The notes beneath the pieces are model-generated. The model did no database searches, was not told the origin of the DNA, and worked only from the letters and a program-made list of their open reading frames with translations. Positions 53,373-64,000 of a stretch of DNA of 64,000 bases are shown here, in pieces. How positions within the stretch are numbered: position 1 is the first letter of the stretch; each line of letters starts with the position of its first letter. The stretch covers positions 43,119,172 to 43,183,171 of the forward strand of contig OW203763.1 of assembly GCA_934045905.1 (NCBI GenBank). Direction: 5' to 3'. Made by a program: the position numbers and the translations under genes. Source of the DNA: Leuctra nigra. Its lineage: Eukaryota; Arthropoda; Insecta; Plecoptera; Leuctridae.

Positions 53373-56300
53373 GGCAAGGACTGTAGAATCAAACCTATTG
53401 GTGAGATAACACTATCTTGCGCTAGCAAGAAAGGAAGATGTGAAACAATTGAATTCATTGTTACATATGTAGACTCCACACCATTACTAGGTTTTGAGGC
53501 TTGTATACAGCTACAGCTAATCAAGAGAATCGACAAAATTTCTCAAGAGAAGTTGAAAGACAACATTGTTAATACCTCTAGTGATGTGTTTAAGGGTGAA
53601 GGGAAAATGCCTGTAAAATATAAGATATAGATTAAAGAAGGGTCTGTGCCAGTAATCAATGCTTCTACTCGTATTCCAATTAGCTTACATGAGAAACTGA
53701 AGTCTACTCTAGAAAATCTAGTAGAAAAAGAAATCATCGAGCCGGTGGATAAGCCAACTGACTGGGTACATCGACTGGTAATCGTGGAGAAGAAGGATGG
53801 AAGTCTTCGTTTGTGCATCGACTCCCATGAGCTCAACAAATGTATTCGTCGGGAACATTTTGTGATTCCCACAACGGAAGAGACAATCAACAACCTTGGA
53901 GGGAAGAAAGTTTTTTCTGTTCTTGATATTATGAAAACTGGGTTCTGGCAGATTCCTCTGGATGAAGAAAGCACGGATCTATGCGCGTTTAATACCTCTT
54001 TTGGACGCTTTAAATTCTTGAGGCTACCCTTCGGACTTTGTTCCGCTCCCGAAGTGTTCCAGAAGATCAACACTCAATTCTTCGGCGACATCCCTGGCGT
54101 GTCGGTTTACTTTGATGACATCATCGTTGCGGGATCAAGCACCGATGACCATGACCGCTCGCTTATAAAGGTGCTAGAGCGAGCAAGGCAGCTGGGCATT
54201 AAATTCAACAAAGTAAAATTCCAACATTGTGTCTCTGAAGTGAAGTACGTAGGAAGGATTATTTCAGCATCAGGGGTCGCAGCTAATCCCAGTCACATTG
54301 AAGCCATTACGAGCATGCCATCTCCAGGCAACAAGGCAGAGCTTATCAGGTTCTTAGGTATGACCAAGTATTTATGTCGATATATTCCTAATCTATCTAA
54401 GATAACAGCCCCGCTGCGACAGCTGACAAGAGACGATGTGGAATGGCAGTGGTATCCCGAACTCGAGCAAGCATTTGGTGAGGTGAAGAGGCGACTCACA
54501 GCGGCACCGGTGTTGGGAATCTACGACAGTGGGAAGCCCCTCGTACTACAGACAGATGCATCTCGCGATGGCCTTGGTGCATGCCTCATGCAGGATGGTC
54601 ATCCACTGGCCTTTGCATCACGAAGTCTTACATCAGCGGAGGTAGGCTATGCTCAAATTGAAAAGGAAATGCTAGCAATCATGTATGGAGTAGAGAAATT
54701 TCATCAATACACATATGGACGACCAGTGACGATTGAAACAGATCACAAGCCACTTGTCTCCATACATAACCGTGGACACATAAAACTCTCTCTCCCCGTC
54801 TACTGCGAATGCTTTTACGCCTTTTGAAGTACCAACTAACTGTCACATACGTCCCTGGGAAACTATTGTGGTCAGCTGACACACTTTCCCGTGCTTTTCT
54901 TCCCGACACCGGCATAGAAGACAAGGAGCTGGACGTAATGGTACACACGCTTGTGAAGCACATGCCAATGTCCCAAGATAGGAAGATACAGTTTCAGGCA
55001 GAAACGGCAAAAGATGAGACCCTCTCGACTCTAATTCAGTATAACGCCAATGGATGGCCAAGTAGCAAGACATCTGTCCCTGATAGTGTTAAGTTTTACT
55101 GGAATCAGCAAGAGGACATCTACTTGGCTGAAGGACTGGTCTTCCTAAGTGACCGCCTAATCGTTCCAAGCTCCCTAAAAACATTTGTTCTTAATCTATT
55201 GCATGAGGGTCACTCGGGCATTGAGAGAAGCAAACTTCAAGGGAGAAAGTTGTTGTTCTGGCCGCACATGAGTTCAGATATTGAACAGTTTGTCCAAAAT
55301 TGTTCTACTTGGGCCAAGTTTAGAACATCCAATAAAAAGAAACTCTATTACCACATCCAGTACCAGATCGGCACTGGGAGAAAGTTTCGGCTGATATCCT
55401 GCAGCTTGGGACAGAAGACTACTTGGTAGTGATTGACCACTACAGCAAGTGGCTAGAGCTAATACAACTCCGCAGTAAAACAGCGCGTGAAGTTATCAAT
55501 GTCCTCCAATCGATATTCGCACGCTGGGGTATTCCAGACACCTTCATCGCAGACAACATGCCATTTGCTAGCCGAGAATTTTTGCAGTTTGCCCAAGACT
55601 GGAACTTCAATGTTGTGACATCAAGCCCAAGATACCCTCAGTCAAATGGCCTCGCTGAAAGAGCTGTCGGAATAGCAAAGCAGATGCTGCGCAAGGCAAA
55701 GGAAGAGGGCAAGAATGTGTATGCGTCGTTGCTTGAATACCGGAGTACCCCTTTAAAGGGTATTGGTATCTCGCCTGCCCAGATTTTGTTAAGCTGCAAT
55801 ATTAAGACTAAGATACCCATCAGCTCGAAACTTCTGAAACCACAACTTAATATTGGTGTCAAGGAAAAGCTTGTGGATCGACAACGCCTGCAGAAGACAT
55901 ATTATGACCGAGGTGCCAAAGATATCCAGCCTCTTAACCCAGGTGATAACATCTACCTGAAGAGAGATAAAGTATGGGAACCAGCTCGTGTCGTTCAGAG
56001 GCACGAGACACCCCGATCATATCTTATCAAAACGTCAAATAATAATACCATTAGAAGAAACAGGCGTGATCTGAGACCATCGCTACGACAGCCAGTCTTC
56101 AACAATCCAAAAATGGACGACATTCAGCACACAGAGGATGATTTTGGTTTGCTAATTCCCAATATGGCCACAGAAAAAGTCGATCAATCAGAAGCAGATC
56201 AAATACATAATATGGCCCTGGAAAAAGAAGATCTAGTGGAGCGGTCGCTCCACCCAGCCAAGTCGTACTGTACACTCACACTCACTCAACATACCTACCG

Positions 56301-57651
56301 TAAATGCCTAATAAACTGAGGAGCAGACCAAACACTTTTACTGTAAGCAACAACATAGCATTTTCGGCCTACTGGATCTCAAAAATGGGAAATATCACAT
56401 TGTTGCGAAATATTTTAATTTGGAGCTATGGCCCACCCTACCAAATATTCCAAGTGAGCCAACAATAGGTTATACCATTTGCGAGCTAGAGGGCCGTGAA
56501 AATCGTGAAATTACATCACTTTCATCTTCTTCTTCTTCTTCTTCTTCTTTTTCTTCTTCTTCTTCTTCTTCTTCAGATGATTCTATCAGGAAACGTCGCT
56601 GTCACCGCCACAGCCTAAACGGCTCAGCCGATCGATCTGAAATTTTTATCACATGTGCACTTTTGGCGTCTGAGGTGCCTTTTTATAAAACCAACCGGAA
56701 GCCACCATTTTGAAACCGGAAGTGACGTTATATCTCGAAACCAGCTAAACCGATCGGAACGAAACTAGCGTCAAACGATTCGGACAGTCGTATATATGAA
56801 AATTAAAAAGCCTAAAAAAATTACTGTTACCGAAACCGGAAATGACGTCATAAAAATAAAGAATCAGACTTTAATAACCTCTTACTACAATAACTACATA
56901 TTCAGAAGGCTTAATGATACAAAACATTTATATAAATAAATTCTAGGTGGCAGTGATTTCAGCCGCCATTTTGCTAACCGGAAGTGATGCTATATCTCGA
57001 AAACGGCTGGACCGATTGGAACGAATCTTTCGCTTATTAAAGCATATTTTGGTACCAAACGCAACTTTTGTTAGTAACCAAATTGGAAATGGCTTATTTT
57101 ATTAAAGGAATTAGTCATTGTTGCTTCGATATGTGTTACAAGTTGTTTAAATAAACTAAAAAAATGTGTGATATCCCCATAACAACACTCCGTGTAAAAA
57201 TACCAGCCAAGTCTCTTCAACTATAAAAAAATAGAAGAAATCAAACAAATCAGTACTGAAAAGTAGTGATATCAAAAATGGGCCAAGTCAAAACTTGATT
57301 TTAAAAACCAAAATATACTTGGCGCATCGTTTTTAAGAGCATTGTAGGTATTATTTTATATATTTAGGTACATTTGATTTTGGCATATACTCCTATACTA
57401 TTTATACCTACACGATGCGCCAAGTATATTTTGGTTTTTAAAATCAAGTTTTGACTTGGCCCATTTTTGATATCACTACTTTTCAGTGCTGATTTTTTTG
57501 ATTTCTTCTATTTTTTTATAGTTGAAGAGACTTGGCTGGTATTTTTACACGGAGTGTTTTTTATGGGGACCAAGTTGGACCCGCTGTCAAACCATCTGTG
57601 ACGACTACACGAAGTGGACGGGTCGTCACCAAGCCTTTAAGATTCCGTGAC
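53364..57651 (+). pseudogene. gypsy Pol: RT, RNase H, integrase, with lesions
   Basis: After a TAG at about 53627 the RT reads LRLCIDSHELNK, VFSVLDIMKTGFWQIPL, RLPFGLCSAPEVFQ and VYFDDIIVAG (YFDD intact). RNase H has LQTDASRDGLGACL and ETDHKPL. A frameshift near 54790 leads into LKYQLTVTYVPGKL and the integrase zinc region HEGHSGIERSKL...NCSTWAKF, where the last Cys is Trp. Another shift near 55337 precedes the integrase core (VSADILQLGT, FIADNMPFASRE, SNGLAERAVG: D, D and E present). The final codons after the hairpin insertion end TTTRSGRVVTKPLRFRD at a TGA near 57651. The element cannot make Pol on its own. Confidence 0.88.
56232..57569 (+). mobile_element. One-sided hairpin element, copy B (complete, in gypsy Pol)
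   Basis: Starts TCTAGTGGAGCGGTCGCTCC right after GAAGA of Pol; the hairpin at 57176-57568 ends ATTTTTTATGGGG before CCAAGTTGG of Pol. Joining the flanks restores the Pol frame with no base duplicated, give or take one A. The body has a CTT microsatellite at about 56520-56574 and TGACGTCA at 56844-56851. It is non-coding. Because it interrupts a gypsy copy with 130/131 LTR identity, it is a recent insertion. Confidence 0.85.
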
Positions 57652-57687
57652 TGAGATTCATCATCATCATCAGAGTAATGGAGGAGA

Positions 57688-57818
57688 TGTTATATAGTGA
57701 CCTTGGTTACTAGGCAACCAAGTTGTTGTAACAAAAGATAACAGATTCAGTAAAGATTTAGCAACTGTAATGGGAAGTCCATCTTGGTGTTTTATTCTAT
57801 TTAATGATAACTATTACA
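57688..57818 (+). repeat. 3' LTR of the gypsy element
   Basis: 131 bp, preceded by the purine tract GGAGGAGA. Its single difference (A for G in the CTTGGTTGC hairpin) weakens the inverted pair of the 5' copy. Confidence 0.93.
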
Positions 57819-57972
57819 GTATTCGTTTTGGCTTCTGAACTGTCCATACGTAACGCTACAGAAAAGCATCAACATCAACATGTCAAAAAATCATTTTATG
57901 TAACTATTTCTGATTATATTTAAAGTATAGAATCAAGCTAGAGGTACACAATCAAAAAGTGAGGGCATTTCA

Positions 57973-58800
57973 CTACAGAGTGCCTTGTTGATAATTGTCC
58001 TTATACTTCTTCTTCTTGGCAAAGCGCAGCAGAGCAGCGTTGCGGCTCTTGGTCTGAGGTTTTGCGGCAGCAGAAGGGCTGAGTATTGACACATGCTCAG
58101 CAGTACGACTCTTGGCCTGTGGCTCAGCGGCAGCAGAAGGGCTGAGTAATGACACATGCTCAGCAGTACGACTCTTGGCCTGTGGCTCAGCGGCAGCAGA
58201 AGGGCTGAGTATTGACACATGCTCAGCAGTACGACTCTTGGCCTGTGGCTCAGCGGCAGCAGCAGGGCTGAGTATTGACACATGCTCAGCAGTACGACTC
58301 TTGGCCTGTGGCTCAGCGGCAGCAGCAGGGCTGAGTATTGACACATGCTCAGCAGTACGACTCTTGGCCTGTGGCTCAGCGGCAGCAGCAGGGCTGAGTA
58401 TTGACACATGCTCAGCAGTACGACTCTTGGCCTGTGGCTCAGCGGCAGCAGCAGGGCTGAGTATTGACACATGCTCAGCAGTACGACTCTTGGCCTGTGG
58501 CTCAGCGGCAGCAGAAGGGCTGAGTATTGACACATGCTCAGCAGTACGACTCTTGGCCTGTGGCTCAGCGGCAGCAGCAGGGCTGAGTATTGACACATGC
58601 TCAGCAGTACGACTCTTGGCCTGTGGCTCAGCGGCAGCAGCAGGGCTGAGTATTGACACATGCTCAGCAGTACGACTCTTGGCCTGTGGCTCAGCGGCAG
58701 CAGCAGGGCTGAGTATTGACACATGCTCAGCAGTACGACTCTTGGCCTGTGGCTCAGCGGCAGCAGCAGGGCTGAGTATTGACACATGCTCAGCAGTACA
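57973..58800 (-). CDS. Terminal exon with twelve 21-residue repeats
   Basis: A TTTGTTCTAACAG acceptor opens the exon at 58800 in the frame CTAEHVSIL. Twelve 21-residue units such as SILSPAAAAEPQAKSRTA plus EHV follow, each with one Ser-Pro site and a KSR basic step. The exon ends in a unique basic tail, LLRFAKKKKYKDNYQQGTL, before a stop at 57973. The unique tail favours this frame over the equally open frames on both strands. Upstream exons were not found in 58801-59149. The protein is not recognised; the alternation of Ala-rich and basic parts resembles linker-histone or nucleolar tails, which is only an impression. Confidence 0.5.
   Translation of the reverse strand, partial: CTAEHVSILSPAAAAEPQAKSRTAEHVSILSPAAAAEPQAKSRTAEHVSILSPAAAAEPQAKSRTAEHVSILSPAAAAEPQAKSRTAEHVSILSPSAAAEPQAKSRTAEHVSILSPAAAAEPQAKSRTAEHVSILSPAAAAEPQAKSRTAEHVSILSPAAAAEPQAKSRTAEHVSILSPAAAAEPQAKSRTAEHVSILSPSAAAEPQAKSRTAEHVSLLSPSAAAEPQAKSRTAEHVSILSPSAAAKPQTKSRNAALLRFAKKKKYKDNYQQGTL
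58040..58797. repeat. 63-bp tandem repeat
   Basis: Twelve units containing GCTGAGTATTGACACATGCT. Units differ almost only at one codon (GCAGCAGCAGGG versus GCAGCAGAAGGG, Ala versus Ser) and one TATTGAC/TAATGAC change. The last unit next to the stop is the most diverged. All six frames stay open because the unit is a multiple of three and has few stops. Confidence 0.92.
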
Positions 58801-59393
58801 CTGTTAGAACAAAGTGTTTGACTTTAAAACGCATTTGAGCAAAAACAACTGCAGTCTAAATAAAAACGGATTAAAGTGTTTTAAATCAAAGTGTCTTAAA
58901 AATCAGTGACTTTCTGCTTAGTAGTGTTTGAAATTCCCCTACTATGAAAATATCTTACTTTTTTAAGATACTTACATGCGTTTGAATTGTAGGAGGAATG
59001 CGGGAAATGGAAAAAAACTTTCAGGAAAATAATCTGAAACTAGAAACAATGTGAGCTTTTAATTAGCAATTACTGCATTTATATAATGAATAAGCAAACA
59101 AATTATAAGGTTACCTCGCAAATAATAATGTAGTCAAGGTAACAATTAAGGTGTATCAAGTGAAAAGTTAGCTCAATTAGCATAATAAGAAATAAAATTA
59201 CTTTCAAAAATCAAGTAAAGGAATGTGTTGCAAATAGTATGGTAGGAGTAGTATGGTAGTATGGTTAACGGAAGACCGTCAGATTAAAAAAAATGTGCTA
59301 CACGAGCATTCAAATTAAACTAGGAACTATAGTTACATATGAAATTAACATCATAGATGTCAAATAAAAAAGATACAATTGCAAATAATGGTA

Positions 59394-62157
59394 TTTATTT
59401 TATTTTATTTTATTTTTCTTGCCAAGGACATTACAGTATATTAAAAATACAATGTATAGGCAAAGTCTTTAAAACTACACTTAAAATTAATACATTAAGA
59501 AGCAATTCTTAACAGTCAACACAATTAAAATTAATACATATAAAATAAGACGAGATAAACGAATTTAAAAACAGCATTTGTGATCTCTACAAACTTTATA
59601 AAATTCATCAATTGTATAGATTCCCTTCTTAATTAAAAATAATTTTACTGTTGTTTTAAAAGTTTCATTACTTTGTATAGTCCTAATACAGTGTGGCAGT
59701 CTATTAAATAGCATGCTACCTTTATACCGTACATCCATTTCAAACAATGAAGTGTTATGTTTCCGATTTCTAACATTATTTTTATCCCTTGTGTTATAAT
59801 TATGAATATCACTATTTTTGTCGTATGTTGTGATATTATTTTTTGTATGTATTAATAATTCACAAATATAAAGGCTTGGCAGTGTAAGTACTCCTAGTTT
59901 CTTAAATAGAGGCCTACAGTGGAATCTTCTCCATTTCTTAAACAAAATTCTTAAAGCATATTTTTGCCATATTTTTTATATTTTTTTTGGACAATAAATA
60001 TTTTGTTACAGTAGGGACTCCCACCCCAAAAGATTATCCCATATCTAATTAATGATTCAAAGTAACCGTGGTAAATGTTTTTCATTAGACTTAAATCAAA
60101 CTAATCTTTTAAGATCCGTAGAGCAAAGTTAGCTTTAGTCAGCCTGCCATGTAGCCCATTTATGTGCTCATGCCAGTTCATTACACTGTCTATCTGCACT
60201 CCCAAAAACTTTGTAAAATTAATTGCATTAATGTATTGGGTACCAATCACAATCATTGGCGTATCCACATCTAGTCTCGTTGTATGTGAATTTCTGAAAA
60301 CAATCAAGTTAGTCTTATCATTATTTAATACCAATCTATTTGTTAAAAACCACTCTTTTGCAACCACTACGGCTGTATTCATATTCTGTTCTGCCTCTTT
60401 CATACTACCACCTATTGCAATTAGAGTAGTGTCATCGGCGAATTTTGTTATTTTGATATTTGATAGGTTATCAGCCAGATCGTTCATATATAATATGAAT
60501 AACAGTGGCCCTAGAACTGACCCCTGTGGAATTCCTGACGATATATTACCTCTATTTGACTGAATGGTTTGTATCGATCCATCATTTAGAGTGTGGTTTA
60601 TTTCCACCATTTGCTGTCTATTTTGGAGATAAGAATCAATTAATTTCTTTGCATTATCTCTAATACCCATCTTATCCAATTTTATCAATAGCATAGAGTG
60701 GTCCAGACAATCTGCTTTTTGCAAATCACAGTAGAGCCCTAGTGTGAATTGCTTACTGTCCATTGATTCTAGAATAAATGCAACGCTATCATTTATTGCA
60801 TCAGCCGTTGACTTTTTACTTCTGAATCCAAATTGATTGTCTTTTATAATAGAATGTTTATTTAGAAAATCTTCAAGCCTTCGCTTGGTCACATTTTCAT
60901 ATATCTTTGAGAAAATTGTTAATAAAGAAAGGGGTCTACAGTTTCCCATTGTAGACTTATCTCATTTGTTTTTATACAGTGGCTTCACTATTGCTATCTT
61001 TAGATAGTTCGGAAATGTACCTTCATTGATTGATTGGTTGATTAGATTTGAAAGCAAAGATTTTATTGGGCGAATAGTTTTTTTAATAACTTCGACCTTA
61101 ATGCCATCTATACCCGTTGCTTGTGTATTCTTGAGTTTTCTTACAATGTCACATATTTCAGCGTCTGAGACTGGTTCAGGGATTATTGATTCTATATTAT
61201 TATTAATTGTATCCAATAGTCTTGATTGTTGTGAATCTGTTACTGCGTTATCTTTATTAATATCATGAGCAACATTCAAATAAAATTTATTAAATTCATT
61301 TGCAATTTTTACAGGGTTTATTAATGGTTTGTTCTCTACAATCAATTTCAAATTTTCCCTTTGATTTTTTAAATTTTGCCCAGTTTCAATTTTTACCATT
61401 TGCCATAACTTTTTAGGCTTATTTGCAACTTCAGCAACTAAGTGTTTATTATGTTTAAACTTAGCATTTTTAATATTATTTTGATATGCTCTTTTCATAT
61501 TCTTATAATTTTGAATCTTATCCTGAGTTTGATAATCTCTCGCTTCACAATATAATCTTTTGATTAATCCACTCTCAATCCTAATGTCATCTGTTACCCA
61601 ACTTTTAATGTCCAATTTATTTGTTCCAGATTTCCTCTTTTTTACAACAGGAAAAGCCTTGTGATATAATTTAGAGTAAATATCCATAAATAAATTGAAG
61701 TTCGTATTGACATCATTATATTCATTAATACCCTCCCAAATCTCGGAATTAAGCAAATCTCTGAAAAATGATATTTTTTCGTCATTAATTGGCCTATGAG
61801 ATTCTGTGTAATACGATTTCTGTTTATTACCTAATAACTGTGAAGTATGTAACACCATTACTTGCTCCATATGATCAGAGATACCGTTATCTAATACCAC
61901 CTCCGTGACGTGCATTTTATCAAATGTTGTCAGAATATTATCAATAACAGAGGATGTTCGAAACGTTACTCTCGTCGGTTTGTTTATTATAGCCCTGATG
62001 TTGTGGGAATGTATAATGGCATTAAGGTCCTGCAGTTCTCTCGTCTCTTTTCCAAAATCAATGTTGAAATCGCCTGTAATTACTATTTGTTTATTTTCGA
62101 TTGCAATTATTTCCAGTATAGCTGCTAATTTATCAAGAAACGCAGTAAAATTACCTG
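59394..62157 (-). mobile_element. Jockey/CR1-type LINE, 5'-truncated, well preserved
   Basis: Perfect 10-bp duplication AATAATGGTA (59384-59393, 62158-62167). The 3' tail is (AAAAT)n on minus (59394-59420 on plus). It lacks the 5' part of the endonuclease. The target duplication lies in the ~185-bp tandem repeat, so the insertion postdates the repeat array. Confidence 0.88.
59565..62157 (-). pseudogene. LINE endonuclease end, RT and C-terminal region
   Basis: One frame spans the endonuclease end (VITGDFNIDFGK, INKPTRVTFRTSSVIDNIL, GISDHMEQV), a Lys/Asn-rich linker and the RT start (ATGIDGIKVEVIKKTI). A single TGA follows PLYKNK (about 60962). Next come NCRPLSLLTIFSKIYE, DNQFGFRSKKSTADAI, GLYCDLQKADCLDH (one residue short of the usual KAFDC), SGIPQGSVLGPLLFILY and TKFADDTTLIAIG (FADD intact). 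After a frameshift near 60110 the C-terminal region continues (MRYGI-like IRYGIIFWGGSPYCN, KLGVLTLPSLYICELL, HNYNTRDKN). Only one stop, one codon loss and about two shifts separate it from an open protein. Confidence 0.88.
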
Positions 62158-62270
62158 AATAATGGTAAAATAATGGTAATAATAATGGTAATAATGGTTG
62201 CAATGGTAGTGCTAGTGCATGGTACCGTACAATGTACCAAGTGAAAAGTAAGCTACAAGGGCTTTCAAAT

Positions 62271-62481
62271 GGGGTTGTTCACTGCCATTTGCTCTCACTC
62301 GCAGCGCTAGAGGCAATGGAGGTATCTCTCTCTGATTGGTTGGTCTCTAAATTCAAGATCTATGAATAAACTCCCGCCAAGGTTTAAAAACCTTCCATTC
62401 CGCTCGATGCATTTTGATTGGCTCTCTCCCGGACGATTAGAACAGCAGAGCCATCTATAATAGTTTTGCGTGAACAACCCC
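62271..62481. mobile_element. 211-bp MITE with perfect 12-bp TIRs
   Basis: GGGGTTGTTCAC at the left and its exact inverse GTGAACAACCCC at the right. It interrupts the repeat word TTTCAAATTGAACTA; the empty site implies a 2-bp AT duplication (62269-62270, 62482-62483). It is GC-richer than the surrounding repeat. The superfamily is not assigned. Confidence 0.78.
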
Positions 62482-62483
62482 AT

Positions 62484-62917
62484 TGAACTAGGGAATAATT
62501 ACAAATGAAATTAACCTACCTAATAGATTTCAAATAAAAAATATAAATAGCAAATAATGGTAATAATGGTTGCAATGGTAGCGCATGGTACCGTACAATG
62601 TACCAAGTGAAAAGTAAGCTATAAGAGTTTTCAAATTGAACTAGGGACTAGGTAATTACAAATGAAATTAACCTCATAGATTTCAAATAAAAAAGATTAA
62701 ATTGCAAATAATGGTAATCATGGTTGCAATGGTAATGCATGGTATCGTAAGATGTACCAAGTGAAAAGTAAGCTAAAAGGGCTTTCAAATTGAACTACTT
62801 ATTCTAAAAATCAAGAAAGCGAATAAACTTCATGTAAAAATATCAGCATGCGATATCAAAATATCTTATTGTGCTCAGTGAACAACAGTGCTAGTTAGCA
62901 CAGAAAACAGATAGGTA
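62484..62917. other. Tandem-repeat units and AT-rich spacer
   Basis: About 320 bp belong to the ~185-bp repeat; the last ~100 bp before the hairpin element show no feature. Confidence 0.5.
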
Positions 62918-64000
62918 TCTAGTGGAGCGGTCGCTCCACCCAGCCAAGTCGTACTATACACTCACACTCACTCAACATACAGTTACTGCCTAATAAACTG
63001 AGGAGCAGACCAAACACTTTTACTGTAAGCAACAACATGGCATTTTCGGCCTACTGGGTCTTAAAATTGGAAAATCTCACATTGTTGCGAAATATTATAA
63101 TTTCGAGCTATGGTCCACCTGACAACATAATAATAAATTTGGGAACAACAAGTTATGCCATTTGCAAGCTAGAGGGCCGTGAAAACAGTGAAATTACACC
63201 CCTTTTTAAAAGGTATCTTCTTCTTCTTCTTCCGCTTCTTCTTCAGATATCAGGGAACGTTGCTATCACCGCCACAGCCTAAACGGCTGAACCGATCGAT
63301 CTGAAATTTTTACCACATGTGCACTTTTGGCGTTTAGGGTCCTTTTTATAAAACCAACCGTAAGCCGCCATTTTGAAACCGGAAGTGACATCATATCTCA
63401 AAAACAGCTAAACCGATCGGAACGAGATTTACGCAAATCGATTCAGACAGTCATCTATATGGAATACCCATAGACAAAATATGAATTTATTATTACTGAA
63501 ACAGGAAATGACGTCATTAATATGCCAAATTTTACTAAAATTACCTCTTATTACAATAACTACATATTCAGAAGGCCTATAATATGACTTAATTTTTATA
63601 GATAATCATTGTAGGTGGCAGTGGTATCAGACGCCATTTTGTTAATCGGAAGTGATGCCTTATCTCGAAAACGGCTAGACCGATTGAAAAGAAGCTTTCG
63701 CATTTCTTCATGTATTATCATTTTAAGCATTAATTAGTATTAAACGCAAGTTTTTTTAGTATGCAAATCGGAGAAGGCTTTTTTTAAAGGAATTAGTCAT
63801 TGCTGCTCCGATATGTGTTACAAGTTGTGAGAATAGTCTAAAAAAATGAGTGATATCCCCATAAAAAATACTCAGTGTAAAAATACCAGCCAAGTCTATT
63901 CAACCATAAAAAAATAGATGAAATCTAAAAATTCATCACTGAAAAGTAGTGATATCAAAAATTGGCCAAGTCAAAACTTAATTTTAAAAACCAAAATATA
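62918..64000 (+). mobile_element. One-sided hairpin element, copy D (runs off the window)
   Basis: Starts TCTAGTGGAGCGGTCGCTCC after GGTA. The body has TGACGTCA at 63509-63516. The left hairpin arm begins at 63858 (CCCCATAAAAAATACTCAGT) and the window ends within it, so the right arm is not visible. Confidence 0.8.

Larger units (their letters stand above)
51677..57818 (+). mobile_element. Full-length Ty3/gypsy LTR retrotransposon
   Basis: Target duplication GTATT (51672-51676, 57819-57823). Two 131-bp LTRs (51677-51807, 57688-57818) run TGTTATATAG...ACTATTACA and differ at one position (GGTTGCTAGG versus GGTTACTAGG). A primer-site-like TGGCGTCAGCAG follows the 5' LTR, and GGAGGAGA precedes the 3' LTR. 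Gag and Pol are encoded on plus, and no envelope gene is seen. Two later insertions lie inside: a SINE-like element in the protease (52908-53350) and a one-sided hairpin element near the end of Pol (56232-57569). Confidence 0.93.
59150..62800. repeat. ~185-bp tandem repeat, interrupted
   Basis: The recurring order is GCAAATAATGG, GGTTGCAATGGTA, GCATGGTACCGTA, GTACCAAGTGAAAAGTA, TTTCAAATTGAACTA, ACAAATGAAATTAACC. Copies lie at about 59150-59393 and 62158-62800. The LINE at 59394-62157 and the MITE at 62271-62481 are inserted between and within units. Unit boundaries are approximate. Confidence 0.7.

Noticed and set aside
58112..58807. Plus-strand and alternate minus-strand frames over the 63-bp repeat
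   Set aside because: All six frames are largely open in this array. Only one ends in a plausible unique basic tail and begins in phase with a splice acceptor.

Overview
The window is eukaryotic nuclear DNA: AT-rich, gene-poor, with spliceosomal introns and dense nested repeats. The mixture of RTE and Jockey/CR1-type LINEs, a short-LTR Ty3/gypsy element, MULE, PIF/Harbinger, pogo, hAT-like and TTAA-target elements, together with Myb/SANT-like and SIAH-like genes, suggests an arthropod, probably an insect. The species cannot be fixed from the sequence.

Host-like coding pieces are few and lie mostly on the minus strand. They are an acidic repeat exon with nine SUMO-consensus sites (1784-2602); a SIAH-like locus with an array of nine RING units (20631-21443), a decayed SINA domain (19627-20275) and a RING fragment fused to the C-terminal half of a PIF1-like helicase (18385-19455); a multi-exon Myb/SANT-like gene whose middle is a row of duplicated mini-exons (23360-28192); and a terminal exon with twelve 21-residue repeats (57973-58800). 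A compact run of small unassigned minus-strand ORFs (29387-30430), with further reading frames at 31239-31466 and 46275-46466, may be one old locus later split by insertions.

The rest is mobile DNA. 3.3-13.7 kb: MULE pseudogenes broken by a SINE-like element and by an RTE LINE that itself carries a hAT-type MITE. 13.9-16.3 kb: foldback elements and a solo LTR. 25.3-27.9 kb: a LINE fragment in an intron, with a retroposon nested in it. 31.5-34.8 kb: a LINE carrying a TTAA MITE and a 63-bp retroposon. 34.8-45.5 kb: a candidate 10.7-kb TIR transposon with A-rich subterminal blocks and a BED-finger transposase-like gene. 48.6-50.8 kb: pogo and Harbinger transposase pseudogenes. 51.7-57.8 kb: a full-length gypsy element with nearly identical LTRs but a broken interior carrying two nested insertions. 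59.2-62.8 kb: a ~185-bp tandem repeat split by a LINE and a MITE.

Two dispersed families link the regions. One is a GC-rich SINE-like retroposon (five copies, all with a proposed target duplication of 10-14 bp). The other is a ~1.33-kb element with a ~390-bp hairpin at one end only (four long copies plus fragments); the hairpin arms share copy-private variants, which implies that the arms are homogenised. Most transposase and reverse transcriptase genes here carry stops or frameshifts. The window is therefore a record of layered insertions rather than a set of cooperating genes.
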